DNA from: Methanosarcina sp.
Lineage (GTDB): Archaea; Halobacteriota; Methanosarcinia; Methanosarcinales; Methanosarcinaceae
Assembly: GCA_013331265.1 (NCBI GenBank)
Contig: DUGS01000060.1
Span: 1-7,925, forward strand
DNA length: 7,925 bases
Direction of reading: 5' to 3'
The notes under the pieces were generated by a model that did not search any database, was not told the origin of the DNA, and saw only the letters and a program-made list of their open reading frames with translations. Within the stretch, counting starts at the first letter, position 1; the number at the start of each line of letters is the position of its first letter. Below, piece after piece: positions 1 through 6,838 of the stretch. The position numbers were made by a program, and so were the translations under genes.

Positions 1-3000
1 GAAGATGTTTTCTTCAAGGTCCATGTTTAAGCTAATATCGGTATTTCCAAGGCTGTATGTCTGGAAAAGGTTCTCAGCAAGTTTCTGAATATACGATGAA
101 AAGTTCAGTGTGTCGAGACCTCCCCCTTTGTACAGTTCCTCATGAATAAGAGCCATTGATATAACTCTGTCCTGACTTTCCCTGAAAGCTTCAAGGACTT
201 CCGAATCCTTAATATCCTCTCTGTTATTGAACTTATCAGCCTGGAGATCAAGCAGGGAGGAGATTACCTGAAGATTATTCTTAATTCTGTGGTGGATTTC
301 CTTTTTGCGGACAATTTCAATGTTTGCCAGAGCTTCTTCAGCCTCTTTTCTCTTGGTAATATCAGTTAACATACTAATTGAGCCCATGAACATGCCATCC
401 TTATCAAAAAGGGATTTAGCACTTACGAGCACCCATAAGAATGAGCCACCCTTACATATTAATTTCAATTCGTAGCTCTCATTGACACCCTGCAATCTCC
501 TTTCCTGATTCAATTTGATGATAGCCTCACCTTCTTCACTGACGAAGTCCCATATCGCTCTGCCAATAACTTCTTCCAGAGGGTATCCGATCATATCCGT
601 CATTTTCCTATTAGCGTAAGTGACTATGGCTTCATCGTCAATTATGAATATCCCTTCGTTTGCGGTCTCTACAATGTTGCGGTATTTTTCCTCACTTTCC
701 CGAAGTTTTTCTTCTACTCTTTTCCTTTCGGATATATCTCTAGAAATGAACGAGATCGCAGTAAGCTTTCCATGGCTATCAAAAACCGGAGAGAGAGTTA
801 TTGAAGCATGTATTATCTTCCCGTCTTTTCTTAACCGTGATGTCTCATGGTGATGGATCTTTTTCCCCTGTTTAACCATCTCAGTTAATTTTTTAATTTC
901 TTCACATAAAAAGGGTTGAGTAAGGGTTGACCCGGCTTTTCCAAGAATTTCTTTAGCCGAATAACCATAAACCTGCTCTGCCCCTTTATTCCAGCTTGTA
1001 ATAATTCCGTCAAGGGATAAAGTTCCAATAGCATCATTTGATGATTCTACAATATTTGCCAGGACCTGAATTTTCTCTTCTGATTTTTTACGCTCAGTGA
1101 TATCCTGAACTATTCCTTTAATTCTAACGGGGATATTTTTATTATCCATAACAAATTCCGATCTCAGGTGGACTATGCTTTCTTCCCCATTATGCAGGAC
1201 AATCCTGTAATCAATGCCAAATTGTTTTCCTTTTTCAGCTTTTTTAATGGCATCACAATAGTAATCTCGATCATCAGGATGTATATAATTTAAATATTCA
1301 TTGTAAGATGGTGCTGGTTTTCTGGGATCTAGTCCAAAAATACGATACATTTCCTCGGACCAGTACGCTTTATCAGTTGCAATATCCCATACCCAGTTTC
1401 CAATATGAGCTATTTTTTGAGCTTCTGATAGACCTTCTTCACTTTCTTTCAATGAATTGTAAGCCTTTTCAAGCTGGACAGTTCGCTCTTCAATTTTTTC
1501 TTCTAAATTGTCGTATGCTTTTTTAAGAGCTTCCTCCGCTTTTTTGCGCTCGGTAATATCCTTTGCGATCTCGAACCGCACATCTCGGCCGTCTGGCCAC
1601 TTGATAATCCGGTCCATGATCATGAAATACCGGTCCACAGTGTTGTTATGATATTCCCAATGATATGGTTTGCCTTTCTCCTTTAAAATAATCGAATTGG
1701 TGCAGAAATCGCATGGAGAGCCACTCTGCTGGAACTCTCGGTAACAAAAACTCCCAACGAATTCGCCGCCGAACTTTTCCTTCATCGACTTATTAGCGTA
1801 CAACACCTCGTAGGTGTGCGGATCAGCCACATACACCACATCATCGATACCATCGAAAATGGACAGGAGCTGTGATCGCTCGAAAGCCAGTGCCTCCTCG
1901 ACCCGTTTGCGCTCGGTGATATCGGTGAGCATGCCCATAGAACCGGCGAACTTTCCATCCCTGTCAAATAAGGATTTAGTATTTACAAATGTCCATAAAG
2001 GCGAGCCGTCTTTGCATATAAACTTAAATTCATGGCTTTCATCGATTCCCTGCTGCCTCTTTTCCCTGTTCAGCCTGGAAACAGTACTATCAATTTCATC
2101 GGTGAAGTCCCATCCGGACCTGCCAATCATTTCATGTCGAGCATATCCCAGCATCTCTGCCATTTTTTTATTCACGTAAATAGTCCTGTCTTCGGCATCA
2201 ATTATCCATATGCCTTCATTTGCTGTCTCCACAACACTGCGGTATTTTTCCTCGTTTTCCCTTAGCGAATTAACCAGAGCGTCGCGTTCAACCAGCGACC
2301 GTGCCAGCTTGATGTTGCTGTAACTTAGCTGCGAGATCATGTGAGCAAGCTTGGTTAAGAAGTTCATGCCTGCATTCACCATCTCACTGTTCAACTGCGG
2401 CACTTTCTCAAGTGCTGCTATGTATTCCTCTTCGTTGAAGCCGTATTTTCGGGCCTGGGCTCGGAAAAGCTCGTAGTCCAGAGGCTCGTTTTCAAAAAAG
2501 AACTGGCCTGAGAAGATATTACCGATATGCTGGCCACCCAACATAACCGGAGTCGCTATGTCCCACATATTGTTTCTGCACCTGTAAAGCTTAAACTCTC
2601 CAGGGAGAACACCCGCAGACAGCTTTGTATCGCTTTCTACACAGTGCTTGCAGGTTTCAGGGTGGGCCCTGTGGAATCTGGTGCAGATATCCTGCCATCC
2701 GACGCTCACCAGAACATTGCCTTTGAGATCGACCAGGGCCATGGTTATGTGGGCAAACCTGTAGAAATCATCCATTAGGAACTGGATCGCCCGGAAATCA
2801 ATAATATCAGCAAGCTCCAGGTTTACCATCTCCCGAGCAGGTGAGAGAATGCTCTCCAATTCAGACCTGATGTGCTGTTCATTCTGGCTCAGAACCTTCT
2901 CTTCTGCCTTCTTGCCACCGGCAATATCCTGAGCAGTATAGAAAACGCCATGCGGTATACCGTTGTTGTCAAGTTCCAGGTCTGTCTTTTCGCACACCCG

Positions 3001-3699
3001 CCTGATTTCATTTTCCGTGGTAATGCGGGGCTCCATGTCTTGCCAGTTCTTCTGTTGAGTTTCCCCGGTCATTTTGCATCCGGTTATATTTTTCCACCTG
3101 GAGTTATCTATCCTTTCCCATTTTCCTTCCTTTTTGATCAAAATAAATTGATGGCTTGAAGCTGAATCAATAACATCTGCTGTACTGGACTTATCAAGAA
3201 AATACGGGTAAAGGGTAATTGTCTGGTATTTTTCAATAACAGAATTTATTTTTTTCTCATAATTAACAAAATTATCCCAATTTCCTTCTATCAACCAGGA
3301 AGTACTCACTGCTGCTCTAATCCCTGAGAAGCCATTTGCCAGAGCCTGGTTTAATTTTATAACCAACTCATGTATGACTTTCTCAGAAATGACTTTCTCA
3401 GAATCAAAGGCACCTTCATTTGCATGTCTCCGGCTGAAAGAAGTAATTTCTATTTGTCCTTTCTCCAGATAGGCATCAATATCGGGAAAAGCCATTCTCA
3501 GGGCTTCTTTTGCCTCTTCTACTCCTGAAGGTTGTGATATAACCCAGAAGCAAAATTCATTATTTTCCAGCCCTGTTTTGAAATAGGGAATGAGTATATC
3601 CACCAGATCTTCTTTTGTCTGGTGGAATTGACAGAGGTGAGCCCCCTAGGGCACATTCCCAATAATTTCAATTCCAGACTTTCTCAAATTTCCTCCCAT
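1..3699 (-). CDS. MEDS-PocR-multi-PAS sensor histidine kinase (HisKA_2), 3' end outside window, in-frame TAG at codon 18
   Basis: One frame stays open for 1233 codons except for a TAG at codon 18. Visible domains: MEDS (DcmR-type) sensor about 9-195, with GAHLCQFHQTKEDL and SSHQFILIKKEGKWE; PocR-type ligand domain about 297-460, with C339, C350, C353 and C374; five PAS domains at about 481-597, 608-718 (CDFC, C663/C666), 760-870, 874-992 and 1001-1117, most ending in a DITERK-like motif; a coiled coil about 719-765; and a HisKA_2 dimerization box EIHHRIKNNLQ with likely phospho-acceptor H1137. No transmembrane segment is seen, so it should be cytosolic. The HATPase domain lies beyond base 1. 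MEDS and PocR are thought to bind small organic ligands, so a role in sensing methylated or other carbon substrates is inferred. ATG 3699 was chosen because the MEDS N-terminus (RKSGIEIIGNVP) reads straight from it; TTG 3687, with GGGAGG 4 nt upstream, is an alternative. If TAG stops translation, a shortened product could begin at GTG codon 33 or ATG codon 69. Confidence 0.9.
325..699 (-). repeat. PAS repeat copy B, directly before the HisKA_2 domain
   Basis: This is the second copy of the 125-codon PAS unit (residues 1001-1125, ESEEKYRNIVETANEG to EAEEALA). It sits directly N-terminal to the histidine phosphotransfer helix. The shared motifs are EEKYR, VETANEGI, KSLFD, MLTDIT and EEALA. The pair is ungapped relative to copy A at 1885-2259. 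Confidence 0.8.
1885..2259 (-). repeat. PAS repeat copy A (internal duplication of the kinase)
   Basis: This 125-codon segment (residues 481-605, ENEEKYRSVVETANEG to VEEALA) has the same length, without gaps, as residues 1001-1125 at 325-699. A hand alignment gives about 74 of 125 identical residues, far closer than either is to the other three PAS domains. It most likely arose by intragenic duplication of a PAS unit with its C-terminal linker. Confidence 0.8.
3374..3403 (-). repeat. 15-bp perfect tandem duplication inside the MEDS domain
   Basis: The unit ATGACTTTCTCAGAA (plus strand) occurs twice back to back, in frame, giving SEKVI-SEKVI at residues 100-109 of the kinase. Compared with the usual MEDS spacing between the FDS motif and KLNQAL, this adds five residues, consistent with a recent slippage event that kept the frame. 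Confidence 0.85.
3599..3626 (-). repeat. Hairpin 19 nt downstream of the in-frame amber codon
   Basis: On the minus strand TCCACCAGA pairs perfectly with TCTGGTGGA across a 10-nt A-rich loop. It lies inside codons for the conserved segment FHQTKEDLVD, so part of the symmetry may come from amino acid conservation (CAG for Q, CTG for L). Its position after the TAG resembles that of stop-codon-context elements such as the proposed PYLIS of mtmB, but it is smaller and no sequence match is claimed. Confidence 0.5.
3646..3648 (-). other. In-frame amber codon (TAG), candidate pyrrolysine codon
   Basis: The minus-strand reading is GGG AAT GTG CCC TAG GGG GCT CAC, giving GNVP-TAG-GAH. In the MEDS family as I know it, this motif reads (D/N)VPWG(T/A)H, so TAG replaces a Trp codon by a single TGG-to-TAG transition. 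Both sides are clearly MEDS sequence in the same frame, which excludes a natural gene end or a frameshift here. The two complete genes downstream and the small membrane gene end in TGA or TAA, as expected where UAG is reserved for pyrrolysine. Whether this codon is read as Pyl, suppressed weakly, or is a null mutation cannot be told from the sequence. Confidence 0.85.
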
Positions 3700-3720
3700 T
3701 CCACTCTACTCCAATCACAA

Positions 3721-3734
3721 AATAATTTAAAATT
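3721..3734 (-). promoter_or_regulatory. TATA-like element upstream of the kinase gene
   Basis: The minus strand carries AATTTTAAATTATT, a fair archaeal TATA-box match. It would place a start site near 3701, giving a leader too short for ATG 3699 but suitable for TTG 3687 with its GGGAGG site (3692-3697). A second candidate, CTTATAATAC at 3771-3780, would give a leader of about 50 nt and allow ATG 3699. Neither can be confirmed by eye in such A+T-rich DNA. Confidence 0.25.
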
Positions 3735-3828
3735 CAGCATAATTGTCTGCGAGTAAGCCTGATAATTTTTGTATTATAAGGGGAGTATAAATTACATATT
3801 ATTCATGAGACTCTTGAATTATTCTTTA

Positions 3829-3871
3829 TCTTAGGATTATAGTCTCAAAATCTTAGGATATAATCTCAAAA
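3829..3871. repeat. Short tandem direct repeat (22 and 21 bp)
   Basis: Two adjacent units start TCTTAGGAT and end TCTCAAAA. The first is 3829-3850 and the second 3851-3871. They differ by one deleted base and one substitution in the middle (GATTATAGTC against GATATAATC). The repeat lies about 130 bp upstream of the kinase start. Its function is unknown; it could be a paired regulator site or simple slippage. Confidence 0.7.
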
Positions 3872-4092
3872 TAATCAGAAGATTTATTTCAGTAATAATT
3901 TAAATCAGTAATATATCATTAATTTCATAAAGACATTTGGATACGTTGATAAATGTTTTGTTAAATGTGTTTTAAAAGGAAAAATAGGATAGGAAATTGA
4001 AGAAAGTGATTATGTGAGTAGAAACTTAAAAATTAGAAAGATAACATGGCTATTTTCTATGGAAACTTAAAATCCTTTGCAAAAGATACAAG

Positions 4093-4101
4093 CCAAAAAA
4101 T
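4093..4101 (-). terminator. Possible oligo-T terminator after the phosphoesterase gene
   Basis: The minus strand reads AATTTTTTGG about 70 nt beyond the phosphoesterase stop, preceded by GGTTTTGTTATAAAG. Archaeal RNA polymerase can terminate at such T-runs without a hairpin. In DNA this rich in A and T the call is weak. Confidence 0.25.
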
Positions 4102-4170
4102 TACTTTATAACAAAACCGCTATTATATGGTGAACTACTATTACCTAAAACTCACTGCCTGCCCATTTGC

Positions 4171-5028
4171 TCATACTGGTTTCTCCGGGTTTTTGCGTTT
4201 CCTGCCTCCGGTCTTACTTCTAACCTTTGTATGCTGCAGCTTGCGGATATTCTTTATCAACCCGAGCCTTGTCCCGTCCAGCAGATACACTTCAGCATTT
4301 TCAAGTTCAATTCCCCCTGAAGAAAAAACCGGACCAAGAAGGTCTTCCTGTGTTGACTCGTTGAAGGGTACGCCTCCGCAGAGTTCATTAAAAGCGGGCA
4401 TAATAAAGACCTCAGGGTCTGCCCAATCTCTCCTGTTTTCAAAATCAAGGCTTCCGAAGTGCCCTTTCAGGACTTCAACATTGAACTTTGTCCTGATCCA
4501 GGCAGGCTCAACTATGGAATACCCGAAGGTATCGGTAAAACGGACTGTGGGGTGGTTATGCGCAGTTATTACGTGGGATACAGCCAGAAGTTCAGGGGCA
4601 GGCCAGGTATGCCCGTGGAAATACCCCACTCCGTCGATGACCGCACCCCGAGCTGAATGAATCCTTATATCCTTTTGCCCGGTGAAAAGAGATTCAATTC
4701 CTCCGTCATGGTTCCCTGGTAAGATGTCAACATGTGCATTTTCTGCAAGTGTTTCAAGAAAGTGAGGGATCTCGTCCTTCTCCTGCCAGGAGATCTGAGG
4801 GACATTATGCTTCACATCCCCAAGTAACACTATCCGATCAGGGGAACATGTTTGCAGATATCCCATTACCCTGTCCAGCCGGGCTTTGATCCGGCTCGGC
4901 AAATTGATCCCGCTCCTGTAGAGGTCCCACTCGATCCCGAGGTGGATGTCGGCAATGACCAGAGCGGTTTCGTTGTTCGTGACAGTGAGGGCAGGCTCGT
5001 TTAGGATTGGGGCGATTTCAGGGAACAT
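4171..5028 (-). CDS. ICC-like / SbcD-related metallophosphoesterase (COG1407 type)
   Basis: A complete 285-residue protein of the calcineurin-like metallophosphoesterase superfamily. The metal-binding motifs appear in order: D27-I-H29-LG (DxH), LLG-D71, G-N106-H107-D108, FH138-GH140 and AH157-N-H159. The segment DIHLGIEWDLYRSGINLP after the first motif is characteristic of the archaeal SbcD/Mre11-related single-domain family; bacterial relatives include PdeM. It should be a soluble two-metal phosphohydrolase or nuclease, but its natural substrate is not known. The C-terminus (about 268-283) is a basic tail rich in K and R that could contact nucleic acid. The next Met is far inside the fold (residue 55), so ATG 5028 is secure although no Shine-Dalgarno site precedes it, which suggests a very short leader. 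The stop is TGA. It stands alone, more than 380 bp from each neighbour. Confidence 0.93.
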   Translation of the reverse strand: MFPEIAPILNEPALTVTNNETALVIADIHLGIEWDLYRSGINLPSRIKARLDRVMGYLQTCSPDRIVLLGDVKHNVPQISWQEKDEIPHFLETLAENAHVDILPGNHDGGIESLFTGQKDIRIHSARGAVIDGVGYFHGHTWPAPELLAVSHVITAHNHPTVRFTDTFGYSIVEPAWIRTKFNVEVLKGHFGSLDFENRRDWADPEVFIMPAFNELCGGVPFNESTQEDLLGPVFSSGGIELENAEVYLLDGTRLGLIKNIRKLQHTKVRSKTGGRKRKNPEKPV

Positions 5029-5030
5029 AA

Positions 5031-5058
5031 TAAACGGAAGATCGTAAACGGAAGATCG
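5031..5058. repeat. 14-bp perfect tandem repeat at the phosphoesterase start
   Basis: TAAACGGAAGATCG is repeated twice without a gap, ending two bases before the ATG. It fills the space between the TATA-like element and the start codon, where an archaeal repressor would act. The sub-sequence ATCGTAAACG (5041-5050) recurs as its inverse complement at 5144-5153. Confidence 0.75.
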
Positions 5059-5068
5059 TTTTTAAGTA
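5058..5068 (-). promoter_or_regulatory. TATA-like element for the phosphoesterase gene
   Basis: The minus strand reads TACTTAAAAAC here. With the usual archaeal spacing of about 25 bp, transcription would begin near 5037, only some 9 nt before ATG 5028. That fits the absence of a ribosome binding site. A second candidate, ATTTAAATATCG near 5150-5161, would give a leader of about 100 nt. Confidence 0.35.
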
Positions 5069-5088
5069 TTTGAAAAAATAATTTTCTC

Positions 5089-5118
5089 TGAAAAGAGAGC
5101 TATTCTTGAAAAGAGAGC
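5089..5118. repeat. 12-bp direct repeat, 18-bp period, in the phosphoesterase leader/promoter region
   Basis: TGAAAAGAGAGC occurs at 5089-5100 and again at 5107-5118. The first copy also forms a small CTCT/AGAG hairpin with the bases before it. Together with the 14-bp tandem repeat and the 10-bp inverted pair, this makes 5031-5153 unusually rich in short repeats. Confidence 0.65.
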
Positions 5119-5416
5119 ATAACTTTTCAGACCCGCAATATGTCGTTTACGATATTTAAATGGTCGGGCACTGGCAAACCGTATATAATAGGCATGGATG
5201 TCGTTATATGACATGGCGGAGAGCGGAATAAGGAAGGAGCCAGGATGACCTCGGCGTCCGGAAGCAAAAAAGATCGCCGACGGCATGTTCTATTCCTGGG
5301 GAGGAGCTTATCGTCAATCAGGAGAACGCTATAATCCAGCTCTCAAAATCGGCAGGGAAGGATAATGGCGGAAGGAACAACTGATCACATATGGAGTTTA
5401 AAGGAATTATTAATGT

Positions 5417-6712
5417 TTAGAGTTCCTGTTCAATAACCTGGGGATACGACCCGATTTTTAGTGGATCGGCAATCACAGCGCCGATTAACAGCCCTGTGGA
5501 GATCGCCACAAAGGTCAGCGCTACCTGGATAAGACTGGCAATGGAAGAGGAATAGTTCTCCACCAATGCAGCTAGGCTGATAAATCCAAGTGCTCCGGGA
5601 ACCAGGACCCAGAATGCAGGTATGATAGATACATAATACGGAGTTCTAAGCCTGGACCGCTCCAGAAAAGTTCCCAGCATGGTCATGATGAGGGAACCTA
5701 TGAAAGCCCCGAAAAGTCCTCCTAAAAAGTGGTTTCCCGCTTGTTGTCCCAGAAAAGTGGCAAACAATACAATTAAAACCCCTACCATGTCCTTGTTTCT
5801 TATAGACATAAAGAGGTACATTCCCAGGGTGAAAACAAGAACTCCAATATAGGGAGCCCACCAATTTATAGGAGTTGCCTTGTCAGCTATTATGTAGACC
5901 CCGGACAATCCTGCAGCCTGGAGGCCTACTATCACTCCAAATAAGAGAAGTAATAGTATTACAACTCCCTGAACCAGGCGGGTTGCACCAGATACCACAT
6001 TGTTTGCTGCCAGTTCGAACATTCCCGTGGACAAAACTGCTCCGGGGATGAAGTAGGCAAGTGCAGGGACCATTATGGTCAGGGACCCGTTAACAATTCC
6101 CTGTTTAAAACCGAAAGAGAATATGGTGGAAACAATAAAAGCCGTTAGAACAGGCAGAACCAGAGTAAGTTTTGGTTTATCCTTAGAATAAGCCAGTATA
6201 AGTCCCACTACGGCTCCTAATGCCCCACAAAAAAATAACCCATTAAGGGTTGGCAAAAAGAGTGTGCCCAGTCCTGTGGAAAACAGTGCATAGCCTAAAA
6301 TATTTTTAATATAGTTATGCTGGCGTTTAACGTTTATTATTTCATTAATACGCCTTATTCCCTGTTCAGGTGTTATTTCAGCATTTTCTGCCAGGTAGAT
6401 TAACTCATATAATCTTGAAACCTGGTCTAAAGGGAGTACTCCGGGTTTCTGCAGGGTTACTTCCAGAGCTTTTGAATCGCCATCTGCAATCTTTATGAGT
6501 AAAAAGGTAGGTAAACTAATAACTTCCTCAGCTTTGACACCATAAGCCTGACATATATTTTTCAAAATTGATTCTATGGACATCACCGCGATTCCTGCAG
6601 CAGTCAGAGCTCGGGAGATCTCAACGAGAAATTTCAGAAGTTGAGGAGGAAAAACACTCTCATCTGAAATATTTAAAGGGTATATGTAAGATGAATCAGT
6701 ATGTGGGACCAT
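5417..6712 (-). CDS. ThrE-family threonine/serine exporter, fused form
   Basis: A complete 431-residue membrane protein. Residues about 22-130 form a soluble N-terminal region typical of the ThrE/DUF1212 family (LLKFLVEISRALTAAGIAVMSIE, then ICQAYGV). About ten hydrophobic segments follow (near 136-155, 158-175, 183-201, 209-227, 245-268, 287-303, 308-322, 328-348, 358-378 and 390-414). The first five belong to the ThrE (PF06738) half, with the signature YFIPGAVLSTGMFELAANNVVSGATRLVQG at 220-249, of which PGA and ELA..N...G..R are the conserved parts. The rest match the ThrE_2 half with LVPGALGF at 370-377. Both halves lie in one chain as in Corynebacterium ThrE, unlike the split YjjP/YjjB pair of enterobacteria. 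The likely role is proton-driven export of small amino acids or related metabolites across the cell membrane; the substrate in methanogens is not established. ATG 6712 has GGGAG at 6724-6728, 11 nt upstream. The stop is TAA. Confidence 0.92.
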   Translation of the reverse strand: MVPHTDSSYIYPLNISDESVFPPQLLKFLVEISRALTAAGIAVMSIESILKNICQAYGVKAEEVISLPTFLLIKIADGDSKALEVTLQKPGVLPLDQVSRLYELIYLAENAEITPEQGIRRINEIINVKRQHNYIKNILGYALFSTGLGTLFLPTLNGLFFCGALGAVVGLILAYSKDKPKLTLVLPVLTAFIVSTIFSFGFKQGIVNGSLTIMVPALAYFIPGAVLSTGMFELAANNVVSGATRLVQGVVILLLLLFGVIVGLQAAGLSGVYIIADKATPINWWAPYIGVLVFTLGMYLFMSIRNKDMVGVLIVLFATFLGQQAGNHFLGGLFGAFIGSLIMTMLGTFLERSRLRTPYYVSIIPAFWVLVPGALGFISLAALVENYSSSIASLIQVALTFVAISTGLLIGAVIADPLKIGSYPQVIEQEL

Positions 6713-6723
6713 TTTACCAGTAA

Positions 6724-6728
6724 CTCCC
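6724..6728 (-). promoter_or_regulatory. Ribosome binding site of the ThrE gene
   Basis: GGGAG on the minus strand lies 11 nt before ATG 6712, slightly farther than usual. No better site accompanies another in-frame start, so it supports the ATG. A T-rich TATA-like stretch (TTTTTTAATCG, 6772-6782) would give a leader of about 40 nt, but it overlaps the terminator candidate of the upstream gene. Confidence 0.45.
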
Positions 6729-6775
6729 TGAACTTATTCTGCCCCCATACATAAAATTGTTTTTGAAAAACGATT

Positions 6776-6811
6776 AAAAAAGATTATACCTGAAGAGGAT
6801 ATTATTTCAGG
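6776..6811 (-). terminator. Hairpin plus T-run after the small membrane protein gene
   Basis: On the minus strand CCTGAA pairs with TTCAGG across an 11-nt loop (6789-6811), followed seven bases later by TTTTTT (6776-6781). It lies about 30 bp beyond the stop codon of the upstream gene and about 65 bp before the ThrE start, which argues that the two genes are at least partly separate transcripts. Confidence 0.5.
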
Positions 6812-6838
6812 AATAACCTATTTTGCCGCACTCAGTGC

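Larger units (their letters stand above)
3700..4170. other. A+T-rich intergenic region between kinase and phosphoesterase
   Basis: No open frame with protein-like composition was found on either strand. The stretch is strongly A+T-rich and holds the kinase promoter candidates at its left end, a 22/21-bp tandem repeat at 3829-3871, and a T-run on the minus strand (near 4093-4101) that could end the phosphoesterase transcript. The length suggests a long regulatory region or a spacer left by past insertions. Confidence 0.6.
5029..5416. other. Intergenic region between phosphoesterase and ThrE genes
   Basis: The left third (5029-5160) is A+T-rich, full of short repeats, and holds the phosphoesterase promoter candidates. 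The right part (about 5215-5395) is visibly richer in G and C and looks like former coding DNA. One plus-strand frame reads EAKKIADGMFYSWGGAYRQ around 5259-5315 and another reads IPGEELIVNQENAIIQLSK, but neither has a start codon with a ribosome binding site or a useful length. A 74-codon minus-strand frame (5062-5286) has an unconvincing composition. A small ATGTC/GACAT inverted repeat sits at 5198-5214. I annotate no intact gene here. Confidence 0.5.

Noticed and set aside
620..3159. Several plus-strand open frames of 72-121 codons (for example 1814-2179, 2527-2778, 2872-3159)
   Set aside because: All lie antisense to the continuous kinase frame, which has strong domain motifs; these are shadows without ribosome binding sites.
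3646..3699. Idea that codons 1-17 are a separate leader peptide ending at the TAG
   Set aside because: The 17 residues match the normal MEDS N-terminus and the frame continues without shift, so an interrupted MEDS domain explains it better than a regulatory leader peptide.
4130..4163. GTGAACTAC followed by bases resembling the IS200/IS605 right end (CTAAAACTCACTG)
   Set aside because: It lacks the stem-loop that defines such an end and runs close to the phosphoesterase 3' end; the similarity is short and may be chance.
4127..4660. A 177-codon plus-strand open frame
   Set aside because: It overlaps the phosphoesterase gene antisense. The minus-strand frame has all metallophosphoesterase motifs, so this one is a shadow.
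5062..5286. A 74-codon minus-strand open frame upstream of the phosphoesterase
   Set aside because: It has no ribosome binding site, no domain and an odd composition, and it covers the repeat-rich promoter region.
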